Assembly: GCF_000445445.1 (NCBI RefSeq)
Contig: NZ_ASXP01000007.1
Span: forward strand, 1 to 64,000
Length of the DNA stretch: 64,000 bases
Source of the DNA: Sporomusa ovata DSM 2662
Lineage (GTDB): Bacteria > Bacillota > Negativicutes > Sporomusales > Sporomusaceae
Direction of reading: 5' to 3'
Shown: piece by piece, positions 27,501 through 37,365 of the stretch
Position numbering within the stretch: position 1 is the stretch's first letter
Layout of the letters: every line of letters starts with the position of its first letter
The notes under the pieces: generated by a model
Database searches by the model: none
Told to the model about the DNA's origin: nothing
What the model saw: the letters and a program-made list of their open reading frames with translations, nothing else
Made by a program: the position numbers and the translations under genes

Positions 27501-30500
27501 CACAATCGCCGTGACAGATGCTATTGCAGGCTAAATAAATAGCTGTCAACGAGGAGGAACACATGGTATCCAAAGCTATACTCGGGCCATTAAAATTATA
27601 AAAATAGGAAATACGATTAGCAATCGAAGCAAAGGATTGAATTGGCAGTACACCATTTTCCCTGTGTCCATCCCCCAAAAGCTGATATTCGCTCCACATA
27701 ACCCCTGCAAACACTCCCACTTTGGCATGCTTTCGCAAGCGGTTCTTGGAATAACCGGCGTCCTCCATAGTCTCCCATACAGTCTCCATGAAAAGTCTTT
27801 CCTGAGGATCAATCTGATGGGCGTCCAGGGGGGCAATATTAAAGAGTAACGGATCGAACTTATCGATATCAGCTAAGAAACCGCCCCACTTAGAATACAT
27901 GGTTCCTGCTATATCTTTATTACGGGTATAATATTGATGGTAATCCCATCTTGAAGGGGGTATTTCTGTGATACAATCCCGGCCATCACGCATATTTCGC
28001 CAAAATTCCTGCATATTGTCCGCCTGAGGATAGCGGCCTGAAACACCAATGATGGCGATATCTAAGGGACCTATTTCTTTTTTCTCCTGAGCTTGTGTTC
28101 TAAGAGAAATAAATCTGGATCGTTTACGACTGCCAAAGGATGGTTTTACAGGTTTTGTCCTAGCTGCAAAGCAGCCGGGATCATCAATAGCTGCTGCAAC
28201 GTTATCCTCTATTGCAAATAAGTGGAGGAGTTGCTCCCGGTATGATTGCAAGAAATACTCACTTAATTCCTGGATGTTCTGGTATTCAAAAAATAGTGTT
28301 TTCGGCAATGACCCAAATCTTTTTTCTAATTGATTGGTTAATTGCATAATCATGACCGAATCTATACCGTATTTCTCCAGCGGAGCATCCTCTTCAATTC
28401 GATGCGGCGGCAATTTAATAATGGAAGAAAACAGTTGCTTAAGAAAATCTACAACTTTTTCCCCAAGCAAATCTTGCTCATCTGCCGTAACCACTTTATT
28501 TTGTTCCACACCAGGCGTTTGCGTTGTCTCAGTATTGATTAATTGCCCCAAGAAAACTTCATGAAGCCGTTTGCGGTCACCTTCCATAATGACCATTTGC
28601 TCAAAGCCTAAGGCAATGCCCTGGTACAAGGCTCTGATACCAGTTGTAGTCTTCATGGCAACTAACCCCATGTTTTGCCGCATACTGTTTTCAATTTTGG
28701 CGTCAACTTTCATCCCACCGTCTTTCCACAGCGGCCAGTTGACAGACAGGGTTTGTCCCTGCCGCTGGCCTGAAGCGACCAAAGCAGTACGATACTTGGC
28801 GTAAGCATCCATGAAAGCATTGGCAACTGCGTAGTCGCACTGGCCTGGATTGCCAAAAGCTCCGGTCACAGAAGAAAAGAGAATAAAGAAGTCAAGCGCC
28901 AGCTCTTTTGTTGCCTGATCCAGGTTCACAAGCCCTGTAACCTTTGGAGCCAGGACTTCCTGCAATTCGTCGCTGGTTTTCCTAATAATGAATCCATCCT
29001 GGATCATACCCGCACTATGGATAATGCCGTGAAGGCCGCCGAATTCTTCCTGAATACCTGTAATTAAGTCGGTAACTGCCTGCTTTTGGGTCACATCGGT
29101 TTGTCTGTATACTGCACAGGCACCCAAGGCTTCCAGTTCTTCTAATTGGGCTTGCTTACCGTCAGTAAGCGGAGAACGCCCAGTAAGAATCAATGTCGCA
29201 TTCTTAACCTGCTGCGCGATTTCTCTGGCAAATAGAAGTCCCAGACCGCCAGTGCCGCCGGTGATCATATAGATACCCTTGTCTTTCCACGGAATTCTTA
29301 CTTCTTCCGGGGAAGGTTCAATTTCACGCCAACCGGCAACATAACGTTTATCGTCTTGATAGCAAATGTGGCTGCCAACAGGACTTTGTCTATTCTCTTT
29401 CAGTTTTTCTGCCAGCCCTGCTGCCGATTCTCCCGGCTCCACCTCAATCAACTGTCCAGTCAGTCTGGGATTTTCAAGCTGCGCTGTTTTCAAAAGTCCG
29501 GAGAGTCCGGAGAAAAGCCGCTGTTCGCCCTGGTTGAAAACAACGATCTGAAACAACACTTTATCCTTGGTTTTTTGTTTGAGAATGGTTTGGATTTCTT
29601 CAAAGGCTTTTGTTGTATAGGCCTGGAACCGTTTGGCTATGCCTTGCTCCTTTGCTTCTACGGTGAGAAAACGTACACCCGCTAGTTGTGTTTGAATGCT
29701 TTCCCGGATAATATCGCCCGGTTCACAAAGCATAACCAGCTGCCGGTCATATTCAAGGCCGGCGGCTTGTCCGGCAGGGCCTTGCTCTTGCCAGCATGGC
29801 CGGAGCATTAATGTCCCGGGAACGGACTGCGATCCTGCCGAACCTAATTCCCCTTCCAGAACCCTTGATGAAAACCCGGTCATTCGCACACAGATATTTC
29901 CTTGCCCGTCACACAGGTCAATATCGAATTTCGGCAGCTTAGCTGCGGTTTTACCGGATTCACTATAACGAATCCAAGCCCACATTTTTGCTGTACAATT
30001 GCCCATAATGACAAGTTCCTGCAGGGCAAAGGGCAGCGGCAGCTTGAGGGAACTTGTATCCTGTATCGTATCAGCACCCGGCAGTAATCCCAGCGATGCC
30101 TGCAGGGCCGCATCCAGCAAACTGGGATGCAAAACATACTGCTGTTGTGTAGCGGCGACTGAAGAAGGCAGGGACAGCTGCGCCAATACCTGATCTGCGC
30201 CCAAATATATTTTCTCAATCCCCTGGTGCCCCGGACCATAGGCGAACCCCATAGCCCGGAAAGTATCATAACATTGCAGGGCTGAAAGTGTTGCCTGGCT
30301 GCATTGGGCTTGCAGCTCTTCGAGGTTTAGGGCTGGAAGCGCTGCCGCCTTGCTCAGCACGGCGCTGCCCTGGCTGTGTACTACCGGCTCTGCCTGGTTC
30401 TCTTCGCTATATATTTCAAAAGATATCAATCCATTATCCTCAGGAAATAGCCCGATATGCACCTGAACCGGCTGATCCTCCACAGCAATTGGCCGGGCCC

Positions 30501-33500
30501 AGACTATATTTTTGAGCCGGATTCCAGTCTGGCCGTTCTCCGGATCTCCTGCCGCCTGTTCCACTGCGGTGCGGGCCATCTCAAGGCAGGCCACACCAGG
30601 CAAAACCGGTTTGCCTTTTATGATATGATCGGCCAGGAAAAATTCCCTGCCGGTGAAGGTAGATGTAAAACGCTGTTCATATAAGTTGGATGTATTTTGC
30701 TGCAACAGGGGATGAATAGAGTCTGCAGTAGCTATAGCTGTAGCTGCCGCTATGCTGTGATCAGCCCTGGTGTCAACCTCAGGAATCCAGTACCGTTCTC
30801 TGGTGAAAGGATAGGTTGGCAAACTGATGCGCCGGGGCTTTTTGTCGCCATAAAGCTTGTTGCAATCAAACCGTAACCCTTTGACCCACAGTTCTAGAAA
30901 TTTCCCATACTTCTTGCGGCTAATCCATTTATCAACGGCTTCCGACAATTCTTCATCCACAGTAAAAATGGATACCGTCTCGTTATTGTGTTTGATCTGC
31001 CCCTGGTACAAATCTTCTATATCAGCCTTACCTTCCAGAAAATCATTTAATTTTTCTTCAAGTTCTGTGATCGAGCAAACAATCACTGCCAGGCGTTCTT
31101 CCATAGCCTCGCGTCCTACCTGAAGCGTATAGGCCATATCAGCCAGACTGTTGTCGGTAATTTGCTGCGCCTCAATTGCGCTCAGCAAGCGTTGCACCTG
31201 CTCTTGCAGCTGCTCCTTACTTTTTGCCGAGAGCATGATAATTGCCGGATTTTCGGGGGTAACCGTCGTTTGAGGCCTTTCCAGTAATTGGGGAATATAT
31301 TCTTCGATCACGATATGGGCATTTGCTCCTCCGGCACCAAAGGATGATATTCCGGCCATCCTTGAACATTCCCTGATTTCGCCATTGCTATTAATCACCG
31401 GCTGGTTCCAATCCGCAAGTTTCTGCTGAACTATGAAGGGGGTATTGCTGAAATCAATATGGGGATTCAATACCTCAGAATGCAGGGAAGGCACTAATTG
31501 GTGATATTTTAGTTGCAGCAATACTTTCGTTACTCCGGCAATTCCTGCCGCACTTTCACAATGCCCAATATTTGATTTGGCCGATCCGATTGCACAGAAC
31601 TGTTTATCTTTAGTGTATTCTTCAAACGCTTTCGTCAAGCCCGCGATTTCAATCGGATCACCCAGGGAAGTCCCTGTACCATGGGCTTCTAGATAACTGA
31701 TCGTCCGGGGATCAACCCCGGCTTCCTTAAAAGCTTGTCCAATAACACTGGCTTGTGCGTTAGGGTTTGGCACTGTATACCCGTTGGTCTTTCCGCCATG
31801 ATTGATTGAGGTCGCTTTGATGATGCCATAAATGTGATCACCATCGGCAATGGCTTTCGACAGCGGTTTGAGCAGTACCGCCCCTACGCCTTCTCCGGGC
31901 ACATAACCGTCGCCGCCTTCACCAAAGCTTTCACACCGCCCTTTACTGGATACAAACTTACTCTGACCGAGAAATAGGTATTTGTTAGGGTGAATGGAAA
32001 CATTGACACCACCGGCTATTGCACACTCGCATTTGCCCAGTTGCAGGCTTTGACAGGCCAGATGGATTGCGGTTAAGGAGGAAGAACACATGGTGTCCAC
32101 AGCCATGCTGGGTCCATGGAAATTACAAAAATAAGATACACGGTTGGCTACTGATGATGGATTGCCCCAGACAGCGACCGATCTGCCCTGAATCTGTTCC
32201 TGGGCTCCATATAGCTGGTACTCTTCGTACATCACTCCCACAAAAACCCCTACATTGCTTTCCAAACCAGAGCCCTGAATCCGTCCAAGCGCTTCTCTTG
32301 TATAGCCTGCGTCCTCTAAGGTTTCATAGACGCACTCTAAAAATAAACGCTCCTGAGGATCCATAATTTCTGCTTCGCGGGGTGAAATAGTAAAGAACAG
32401 CGGATCAAATTGATCCTCGCCATCGATAAACCCTCCCCACTTGCTGTAGGTTTTTCCAGGCTTATTTCTGTCTTCATCAAAGTACAAGCTATGATCCCAA
32501 CGGTCTTTGGGAATTTCAGTAATACAATCCTTGCCTTCCCGCAGATTCTTCCAAAATTCATGGATATCTCTCGCTTGCGGATACCGGCCTGCAACACCAA
32601 TAATGGCAATATCCAATGGTTTTTTTTCTTCCCTGGATTCTATACGCAGGGATGCAAAACGGGAACGTCTGCGACTGGCAAGGACAGCTTCTTTAGTCCC
32701 AGGCACAGGGATATGGTCTTGGATATCTGAGGCAGCAGTTACTGCCTTTCCCTTGCTTCCCAGTAATGCTATCAGTTGATCCCGGTAAGCTTCCATGAAA
32801 TATCCGGTTAATTCCCGGATAGTTTGATATTCAAAAAATAATGTTTTTGACAGTGAACCAAATGTTCTTTCCAGTTGAGCTGTCAATTGCATAACCATGA
32901 TCGAATCGATTCCGTACTTTTCCAACAAAGCATCTGCATCAATACGATCAGTTGATAGTTTGATGACCGAAGAAAGCATTTTCTTGAAATAATGTATGGC
33001 TTTTTCCTGGAGCAAATCCTGGGCAATGACTGGCATTATTTGGTTTTCTTTGATGGAAACCGGTGCTTTTACGGTTTCTGTTGTGGACGATTGCCCTAAG
33101 AGTTTGGCCTGAATCTGTGTAAGATCGCCTTCCAGCACCATCATTTGCTCCCTGCCGGCGAGCAGGCCCTGATACAGAGCCCGGATGCCGACTTGGGTCT
33201 GCATGGCAATCAGACCTGTGTTTTGCCACATTAGTTTTTCGGTTTCGGCATCAACTCTCATCCCACCGTCTTTCCACAGCGGCCAGTTGACAGACAGGGT
33301 TTGTCCCTGCCGCTGGCCTGAAGCGACCAAAGCAGTACGATACTTGGCGTAAGCATCCATGAAAGCATTGGCAACTGCGTAGTCGCACTGGCCTGGATTG
33401 CCAAAAGCTCCGGTCACAGAAGAAAAGAGAATAAAGAAGTCAAGCGCCAGCTCTTTTGTTGCCTGATCCAGGTTCACAAGCCCTGTAACCTTTGGAGCCA

Positions 33501-36500
33501 GGACTTCCTGCAATTCGTCGCTGGTTTTCCTAATAATGAATCCATCCTGGATCATACCCGCACTATGGATAATGCCGTGAAGGCCGCCGAATTCTTCCTG
33601 AATACCTGTAATTAAGTCGGTAACTGCCTGCTTTTGGGTCACATCGGTTTGTCTGTATACTGCACAGGCACCCAAGGCTTCCAGTTCTTCTAATTGGGCT
33701 TGCTTACCGTCAGTAAGCGGAGAACGCCCAGTAAGAATCAATGTCGCATTCTTAACCTGCTGCGCGATTTCTCTGGCAAATAGAAGTCCCAGACCGCCAG
33801 TGCCGCCGGTGATCATATAGATACCCTTGTCTTTCCACGGAATTCTTACTTCTTCCGGGGAAGGTTCAATTTCACGCCAACCGGCAACATAACGTTTATC
33901 GTCTTGATAGCAAATGTGGCTGCCAACAGGACTTTGTCTATTCTCTTTCAGTTTTTCTGCCAGCCCTGCTGCCGATTCTCCCGGCTCCACCTCAATCAAC
34001 TGTCCAGTCAGTCTGGGATTTTCAAGCTGCGCTGTTTTCAAAAGTCCGGAGAGTCCGGAGAAAAGCCGCTGTTCGCCCTGGTTGAAAACAACGATCTGAA
34101 ACAACACTTTATCCTTGGTTTTTTGTTTGAGAATGGTTTGGATTTCTTCAAAGGCTTTTGTTGTATAGGCCTGGAACCGTTTGGCTATGCCTTGCTCCTT
34201 TGCTTCTACGGTGAGAAAACGTACACCCGCTAGTTGTGTTTGAATGCTTTCCCGGATAATATCGCCCGGTTCACAAAGCATAACCAGCTGCCGGTCATAT
34301 TCAAGGCCGGCGGCTTGTCCGGCAGGGCCTTGCTCTTGCCAGCATGGCCGGAGCATTAATGTCCCGGGAACGGACTGCGATCCTGCCGAACCTAATTCCC
34401 CTTCCAGAACCCTTGATGAAAACCCGGTCATTCGCACACAGATATTTCCTTGCCCGTCACACAGGTCAATATCGAATTTCGGCAGCTTAGCTGCGGTTTT
34501 ACCGGATTCACTATAACGAATCCAAGCCCACATTTTTGCTGTACAATTGCCCATAATGACAAGTTCCTGCAGGGCAAAGGGCAGCGGCAGCTTGAGGGAA
34601 CTTGTATCCTGTATCGTATCAGCACCCGGCAGTAATCCCAGCGATGCCTGCAGGGCCGCATCCAGCAAACTGGGATGCAAAACATACTGCTGTTGTGTAG
34701 CGGCGACTGAAGAAGGCAGGGACAGCTGCGCCAATACCTGATCTGCGCCCAAATATATTTTCTCAATCCCCTGGTGCCCCGGACCATAGGCGAACCCCAT
34801 AGCCCGGAAAGTATCATAACATTGCAGGGCTGAAAGTGTTGCCTGGCTGCATTGGGCTTGCAGCTCTTCGAGGTTTAGGGCTGGAAGCGCTGCCGCCTTG
34901 CTCAGCACGGCGCTGCCCTGGCTGTGTACTACCGGCTCTGCCTGGTTCTCTTCGCTATATATTTCAAAAGATATCAATCCATTATCCTCAGGAAATAGCC
35001 CGATATGCACCTGAACCGGCTGATCCTCCACAGCAATTGGCCGGGCCCAGACTATATTTTTGAGCCGGATTCCGGTCTGTTCCGCTTTCCAATCTCCTGA
35101 TGCCTGTTCTACTGCCGCCCGGGCCATTTCAAGATAGGTCACGGCAGGTAACGTCTTCCGGCCCTTCACAATATGATCGGCCAAAAAAAACTCCTGCCCT
35201 GTGAAGGTCGAACTAAAGCGTTGTTCGGAAAAATCGGATGTGTTTTGCTGCAATAACGGATGGGCAAAAGCCAGTGTGCCAAAGCCTGTTATCGTACTGG
35301 TGAACACCTCAGTGTCGGTGTCGGATATCCAAAAACGCTCTCTGGCAAACGGATAAGTCGGAAGGTTGATTCGATATATTTTGTCATCAGGAAAAATCAT
35401 CTTCCAATTGAGATTATGTCCCTTTACATACAATTCAGCCAAAGCCATGAGTTTATTGCCATATTCCTGCTTATCCAGCAAGTCATTTACTTGCAATTCT
35501 TTGATAATCGTCTTACCTAACTCTGCAAAAAGAGGTTGTGTTTTGGGGTCTTTTTCCAGGCTGTTTTGTGTAAAATATTCTGCCGCTTTTTCTTTTTCAA
35601 GAACTTGCTTTAATATTTCCTGGAGCTCTTGTATATCCTTTATCACAAAAGCAGACCTTTTATCAAAATGCTCTCTGCCCAAAAGCAAGGTCGCACTAAT
35701 ATCAATGAGATTATTTTCTTGTTTCTTGTCCTCCAGCCAATGCAGCAGGTCTTTTTCTTTCTGCCGCAATGCCGTCTCTGTTTTGGCGGATAAACAAATT
35801 AAATAATAAGGAAGTTCCGGACTGGGATACCTGGCAGTAACATGTGCTTCTTCCAGAACCACATGTGCATTCGTACCACCAAATCCAAAAGAACTTACGC
35901 CTGCTCGCCGGGGAAAATATCCATTGTTTTCATCTGCTAAGAGAGGCCAATCTGACAACTGATCTATAAAATAAAACGGGCTATTTTCACTTTCAATACG
36001 GTGATTTAGCCGTTTGAAATTTTGAAGCCCGGGTAACTGTCGGTATTTCATGGACAATAACACTTTGATTACCCCGGCAATTCCGGCCGCAGCTTCCAAA
36101 TGACCTATATTGGTTTTTACAGACCCCAACCCGCAATAATTTTTCCTTACTGTTTGTCCCTGCTGCGAAGTAAGGCGGGAAAATGCTTGTTGCAATCCTT
36201 GAAACTCAATGGGGTCTCCTTTGGGAGTACCAGTTCCATGAGCCTCAATATAACTGATACTCTCAGGTGAAACCCCTGCTTGTTTATGTGCTGCGGCAAT
36301 CACATCTGCCTGGGCGTCGGCACTAGGATAAGTTAAGGTATGGGTTTTTCCGTTATGATTAACAGCACTTCCCTTCAAAATGCCATAAATAGAATCCCCA
36401 TCCGCAATGGCTTGATCTAAAGGCTTGAGTAAAATCATACCTGCACCTTCACCGCGTACATAGCCGTCAGCACTTTCGTCAAAGGTTTTACATGACCCTG

Positions 36501-37230
36501 TAGGCGATAACATACCGGTTTTTGAAAATGAGATATAGCGGGTTGGCGTCAATAATATGCTAACTCCCCCCGCCAATGCCATACTGCACTCTCCGGAGTG
36601 CAAAGACTGAACAGCTGTATGAATGGCGCTAAGAGAACCGGAGCAAGCAGTATCAAGCGCAATACTTGGTCCTTTTAAATTCAAAAAATAGGAAATACGG
36701 TTAGCGATTACCGGCGAGGCAGTCCCTGTAGAATGATAAGTATCTATTTTGCGGAATTTTCTTTCTTGTAATTCTTTATAGTCAAAATTAAAAACCCCAA
36801 TGTAAACGCCAACTTTTTTTCCTGATACCTGAGAAGAGCAAATCCCTGCATCCTCAAAACAATCCCAGGCAAGTTCCAGCATAATCCGCTGCTGGGGATC
36901 CATTACTTCGGCTTCCCGGGGAGAAAGGTTGAAAAATCCAGCGTCAAAAGCATCCACATCGGCAATAAATCCTCCCCATTTACTAATACTCTTATTTATT
37001 TCACTTTGAGGATCTCCCCCAAAAGCTTTACAATCCCAGCGTTCTTTAGGAATTTCCTGAATACTTGAGCGACCCTGTTTAAGGTTATTCCAGAATTGTT
37101 CATAATTATTGGCTCCGGGAAATCGGCATGACATACCAATAATGGCTATATCAGTTACCTGTTGATAATACTTGCATTCATTTCCTTCTTGATACCTTTC
37201 ATCCTCCGGTTGAAACTTTTTATCTGACAT
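24517..37230 (-). CDS. Trans-AT type I polyketide synthase, three modules, reductive release
   Basis: A 4237-aa assembly line without AT domains. Module 1: KS (about residues 27-455, active site DTACSGS near 195), DH (about 660-920, HIVKGRKTLP and HPSLLDAAL), KR (about 1120-1330, GGTGGLG, with Ser and Tyr in SSVTG and CDYAVANAF), ACP (GIDS near 1440). Module 2: KS (about 1540-1970, DTMCSSS), DH, KR, ACP (GIDS near 2957). Module 3: KS (about 3058-3480, DTMCSSS), ACP (GLDS near 3762). A terminal thioester reductase (about 3850-4237) has TGVTGVLGG and a YSQSKFEAEK catalytic motif, predicting aldehyde or alcohol release. All three KS carry EAHGTGT and NIGH histidines, so all look active. Malonyl units must come from separate acyltransferases; two flank it. 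Start ATG 37230 follows GGGAGGAATTG. The starter unit and product are unknown. Confidence 0.93.
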   Translation of the reverse strand: MSDKKFQPEDERYQEGNECKYYQQVTDIAIIGMSCRFPGANNYEQFWNNLKQGRSSIQEIPKERWDCKAFGGDPQSEINKSISKWGGFIADVDAFDAGFFNLSPREAEVMDPQQRIMLELAWDCFEDAGICSSQVSGKKVGVYIGVFNFDYKELQERKFRKIDTYHSTGTASPVIANRISYFLNLKGPSIALDTACSGSLSAIHTAVQSLHSGECSMALAGGVSILLTPTRYISFSKTGMLSPTGSCKTFDESADGYVRGEGAGMILLKPLDQAIADGDSIYGILKGSAVNHNGKTHTLTYPSADAQADVIAAAHKQAGVSPESISYIEAHGTGTPKGDPIEFQGLQQAFSRLTSQQGQTVRKNYCGLGSVKTNIGHLEAAAGIAGVIKVLLSMKYRQLPGLQNFKRLNHRIESENSPFYFIDQLSDWPLLADENNGYFPRRAGVSSFGFGGTNAHVVLEEAHVTARYPSPELPYYLICLSAKTETALRQKEKDLLHWLEDKKQENNLIDISATLLLGREHFDKRSAFVIKDIQELQEILKQVLEKEKAAEYFTQNSLEKDPKTQPLFAELGKTIIKELQVNDLLDKQEYGNKLMALAELYVKGHNLNWKMIFPDDKIYRINLPTYPFARERFWISDTDTEVFTSTITGFGTLAFAHPLLQQNTSDFSEQRFSSTFTGQEFFLADHIVKGRKTLPAVTYLEMARAAVEQASGDWKAEQTGIRLKNIVWARPIAVEDQPVQVHIGLFPEDNGLISFEIYSEENQAEPVVHSQGSAVLSKAAALPALNLEELQAQCSQATLSALQCYDTFRAMGFAYGPGHQGIEKIYLGADQVLAQLSLPSSVAATQQQYVLHPSLLDAALQASLGLLPGADTIQDTSSLKLPLPFALQELVIMGNCTAKMWAWIRYSESGKTAAKLPKFDIDLCDGQGNICVRMTGFSSRVLEGELGSAGSQSVPGTLMLRPCWQEQGPAGQAAGLEYDRQLVMLCEPGDIIRESIQTQLAGVRFLTVEAKEQGIAKRFQAYTTKAFEEIQTILKQKTKDKVLFQIVVFNQGEQRLFSGLSGLLKTAQLENPRLTGQLIEVEPGESAAGLAEKLKENRQSPVGSHICYQDDKRYVAGWREIEPSPEEVRIPWKDKGIYMITGGTGGLGLLFAREIAQQVKNATLILTGRSPLTDGKQAQLEELEALGACAVYRQTDVTQKQAVTDLITGIQEEFGGLHGIIHSAGMIQDGFIIRKTSDELQEVLAPKVTGLVNLDQATKELALDFFILFSSVTGAFGNPGQCDYAVANAFMDAYAKYRTALVASGQRQGQTLSVNWPLWKDGGMRVDAETEKLMWQNTGLIAMQTQVGIRALYQGLLAGREQMMVLEGDLTQIQAKLLGQSSTTETVKAPVSIKENQIMPVIAQDLLQEKAIHYFKKMLSSVIKLSTDRIDADALLEKYGIDSIMVMQLTAQLERTFGSLSKTLFFEYQTIRELTGYFMEAYRDQLIALLGSKGKAVTAASDIQDHIPVPGTKEAVLASRRRSRFASLRIESREEKKPLDIAIIGVAGRYPQARDIHEFWKNLREGKDCITEIPKDRWDHSLYFDEDRNKPGKTYSKWGGFIDGEDQFDPLFFTISPREAEIMDPQERLFLECVYETLEDAGYTREALGRIQGSGLESNVGVFVGVMYEEYQLYGAQEQIQGRSVAVWGNPSSVANRVSYFCNFHGPSMAVDTMCSSSLTAIHLACQSLQLGKCECAIAGGVNVSIHPNKYLFLGQSKFVSSKGRCESFGEGGDGYVPGEGVGAVLLKPLSKAIADGDHIYGIIKATSINHGGKTNGYTVPNPNAQASVIGQAFKEAGVDPRTISYLEAHGTGTSLGDPIEIAGLTKAFEEYTKDKQFCAIGSAKSNIGHCESAAGIAGVTKVLLQLKYHQLVPSLHSEVLNPHIDFSNTPFIVQQKLADWNQPVINSNGEIRECSRMAGISSFGAGGANAHIVIEEYIPQLLERPQTTVTPENPAIIMLSAKSKEQLQEQVQRLLSAIEAQQITDNSLADMAYTLQVGREAMEERLAVIVCSITELEEKLNDFLEGKADIEDLYQGQIKHNNETVSIFTVDEELSEAVDKWISRKKYGKFLELWVKGLRFDCNKLYGDKKPRRISLPTYPFTRERYWIPEVDTRADHSIAAATAIATADSIHPLLQQNTSNLYEQRFTSTFTGREFFLADHIIKGKPVLPGVACLEMARTAVEQAAGDPENGQTGIRLKNIVWARPIAVEDQPVQVHIGLFPEDNGLISFEIYSEENQAEPVVHSQGSAVLSKAAALPALNLEELQAQCSQATLSALQCYDTFRAMGFAYGPGHQGIEKIYLGADQVLAQLSLPSSVAATQQQYVLHPSLLDAALQASLGLLPGADTIQDTSSLKLPLPFALQELVIMGNCTAKMWAWIRYSESGKTAAKLPKFDIDLCDGQGNICVRMTGFSSRVLEGELGSAGSQSVPGTLMLRPCWQEQGPAGQAAGLEYDRQLVMLCEPGDIIRESIQTQLAGVRFLTVEAKEQGIAKRFQAYTTKAFEEIQTILKQKTKDKVLFQIVVFNQGEQRLFSGLSGLLKTAQLENPRLTGQLIEVEPGESAAGLAEKLKENRQSPVGSHICYQDDKRYVAGWREIEPSPEEVRIPWKDKGIYMITGGTGGLGLLFAREIAQQVKNATLILTGRSPLTDGKQAQLEELEALGACAVYRQTDVTQKQAVTDLITGIQEEFGGLHGIIHSAGMIQDGFIIRKTSDELQEVLAPKVTGLVNLDQATKELALDFFILFSSVTGAFGNPGQCDYAVANAFMDAYAKYRTALVASGQRQGQTLSVNWPLWKDGGMKVDAKIENSMRQNMGLVAMKTTTGIRALYQGIALGFEQMVIMEGDRKRLHEVFLGQLINTETTQTPGVEQNKVVTADEQDLLGEKVVDFLKQLFSSIIKLPPHRIEEDAPLEKYGIDSVMIMQLTNQLEKRFGSLPKTLFFEYQNIQELSEYFLQSYREQLLHLFAIEDNVAAAIDDPGCFAARTKPVKPSFGSRKRSRFISLRTQAQEKKEIGPLDIAIIGVSGRYPQADNMQEFWRNMRDGRDCITEIPPSRWDYHQYYTRNKDIAGTMYSKWGGFLADIDKFDPLLFNIAPLDAHQIDPQERLFMETVWETMEDAGYSKNRLRKHAKVGVFAGVMWSEYQLLGDGHRENGVLPIQSFASIANRISYFYNFNGPSIALDTMCSSSLTAIYLACNSICHGDCEMAVAGGVSLSLHPNKYLQLCRNRFLSSDGRCRSFGEGGDGYVPGEGVGAVLLKPLQKAIADQDQIYAVIKDISINHGGKTNGYTVPNLNAQADLIAESLHKAQVDPRTITYIEAHGTGTSLGDPIEINGLTKAYHKFTQDKQYCAVGSVKSNIGHLEAAAGMAGLTKVLLQLKHKQIVPSLHSEKLNSNIEFDNSPFYVQQKLTEWTPITENKNGIFQTLPRRAAISSFGAGGANAHMILEEYQSITKSQECERVSPQIMLLSARTKACLYEYAKRLRDFCSNSRAAHTDNAVIADIAYTLQIGREPMEERMAIIGKTWKEFIDGLTKFVNRQEMAADLNTIFYGCTAGLLPVLSKEQSREKVNVLIQQRDMEKLAALWVEGVSVPWEKLDHGNIISLPAYPFEQKSYWISAKDNHSASGGEPVTTGNQVNNQAGNLARNEMEEIKETGSNSNAAMSSFDDENSLQQVVIDQYRRGEEEQSAAGFNEIQDLLKQVVAQELGLEPEELNPEVNFEVYGLDSFARIKIINDLQKEFGDIVDIEVIFDQNTVNKLAGYINGKVNQHQPAAAETMISNNRDAAGQNSKIKPLTLTAKQPSRLPADSPELKTKNILLTGVTGVLGGRLVWEYLNHSDSMLYCLLRAENLVQAKQRIQAMLEVHDPDHELLSEFDRRVIPVLGDITHPSLEMSPELYQELAATIDMVVHCAGKTSLHGLYNEVKGVNVAGVQNMVNFALKTPQKYFIHISTIYGIMGDHQFKEGEVFTENDFDFGQQFNKLGYSQSKFEAEKIIRSTKDLKWIIMRSGYIMGDSKKGYYPFNLTNTPGIFYDFFKTAIELGMAIDNPWHFDITPIDYVSRSIVWLSMSVKNIYQTYHLSNPDYKTYKDIMAMIDKVGYPIRFVSAGEYMNNLHSENNGYRSISTELIMFNPSMVQKSHVDTTYTRKVLAQGGIICPEINEKLIAVYLDYCSKVGYLKNSSSNHSFWNWQFQKLNIAGGM
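28710..30525 (-). repeat. 1.8-kb DH-KR segment of PKS module 2, duplicate of module 1
   Basis: Matches 33258-35073 with a constant offset of 4548 bp. Every stretch I compared, including all overlapping frames on the opposite strand, is identical. Identity breaks sharply at both ends, at T28709 (C33257) and A30526 (G35074). It encodes about 605 identical residues from TGIRLKNIVWARPI to LWKDGGM. Confidence 0.9.
33258..35073 (-). repeat. 1.8-kb DH-KR segment of PKS module 1, duplicate of module 2
   Basis: Partner of 28710-30525. The flanking KS and ACP sequences of the two modules are clearly diverged, so the identical block points to recent gene conversion or segment exchange rather than a recent whole-module duplication. 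Confidence 0.9.
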
Positions 37231-37365
37231 AACTTCAATTCCTCCCTTAAGAAATTTGTAGTTTCTCGGAAACTTGAGCTGTTATGTGTATCAAGGAAAT
37301 TAACGTAGGACTTTTATTATTTCCTGTTGCAAGTCATACGGTTTTTTATTCACTGCTGATAACGC

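Noticed and set aside
28710..35073. Assembly artefact explaining the identical PKS segments
   Set aside because: Not fully excluded, but the flanking sequences differ, the frame is kept through both copies and the module logic is intact, so I treat it as real pending long reads.
29356..35520. Plus-strand frames of 60-150 codons inside the PKS gene
   Set aside because: They occur as identical pairs 4548 bp apart because of the DNA duplication, are antisense to the PKS and have no ribosome sites of note.
24517..37230. Cis-AT or fatty-acid-type synthase
   Set aside because: No acyltransferase GHSxG motif exists inside the protein; regions after each KS hold only linker and then DH or ACP, and two separate acyltransferases flank the gene.
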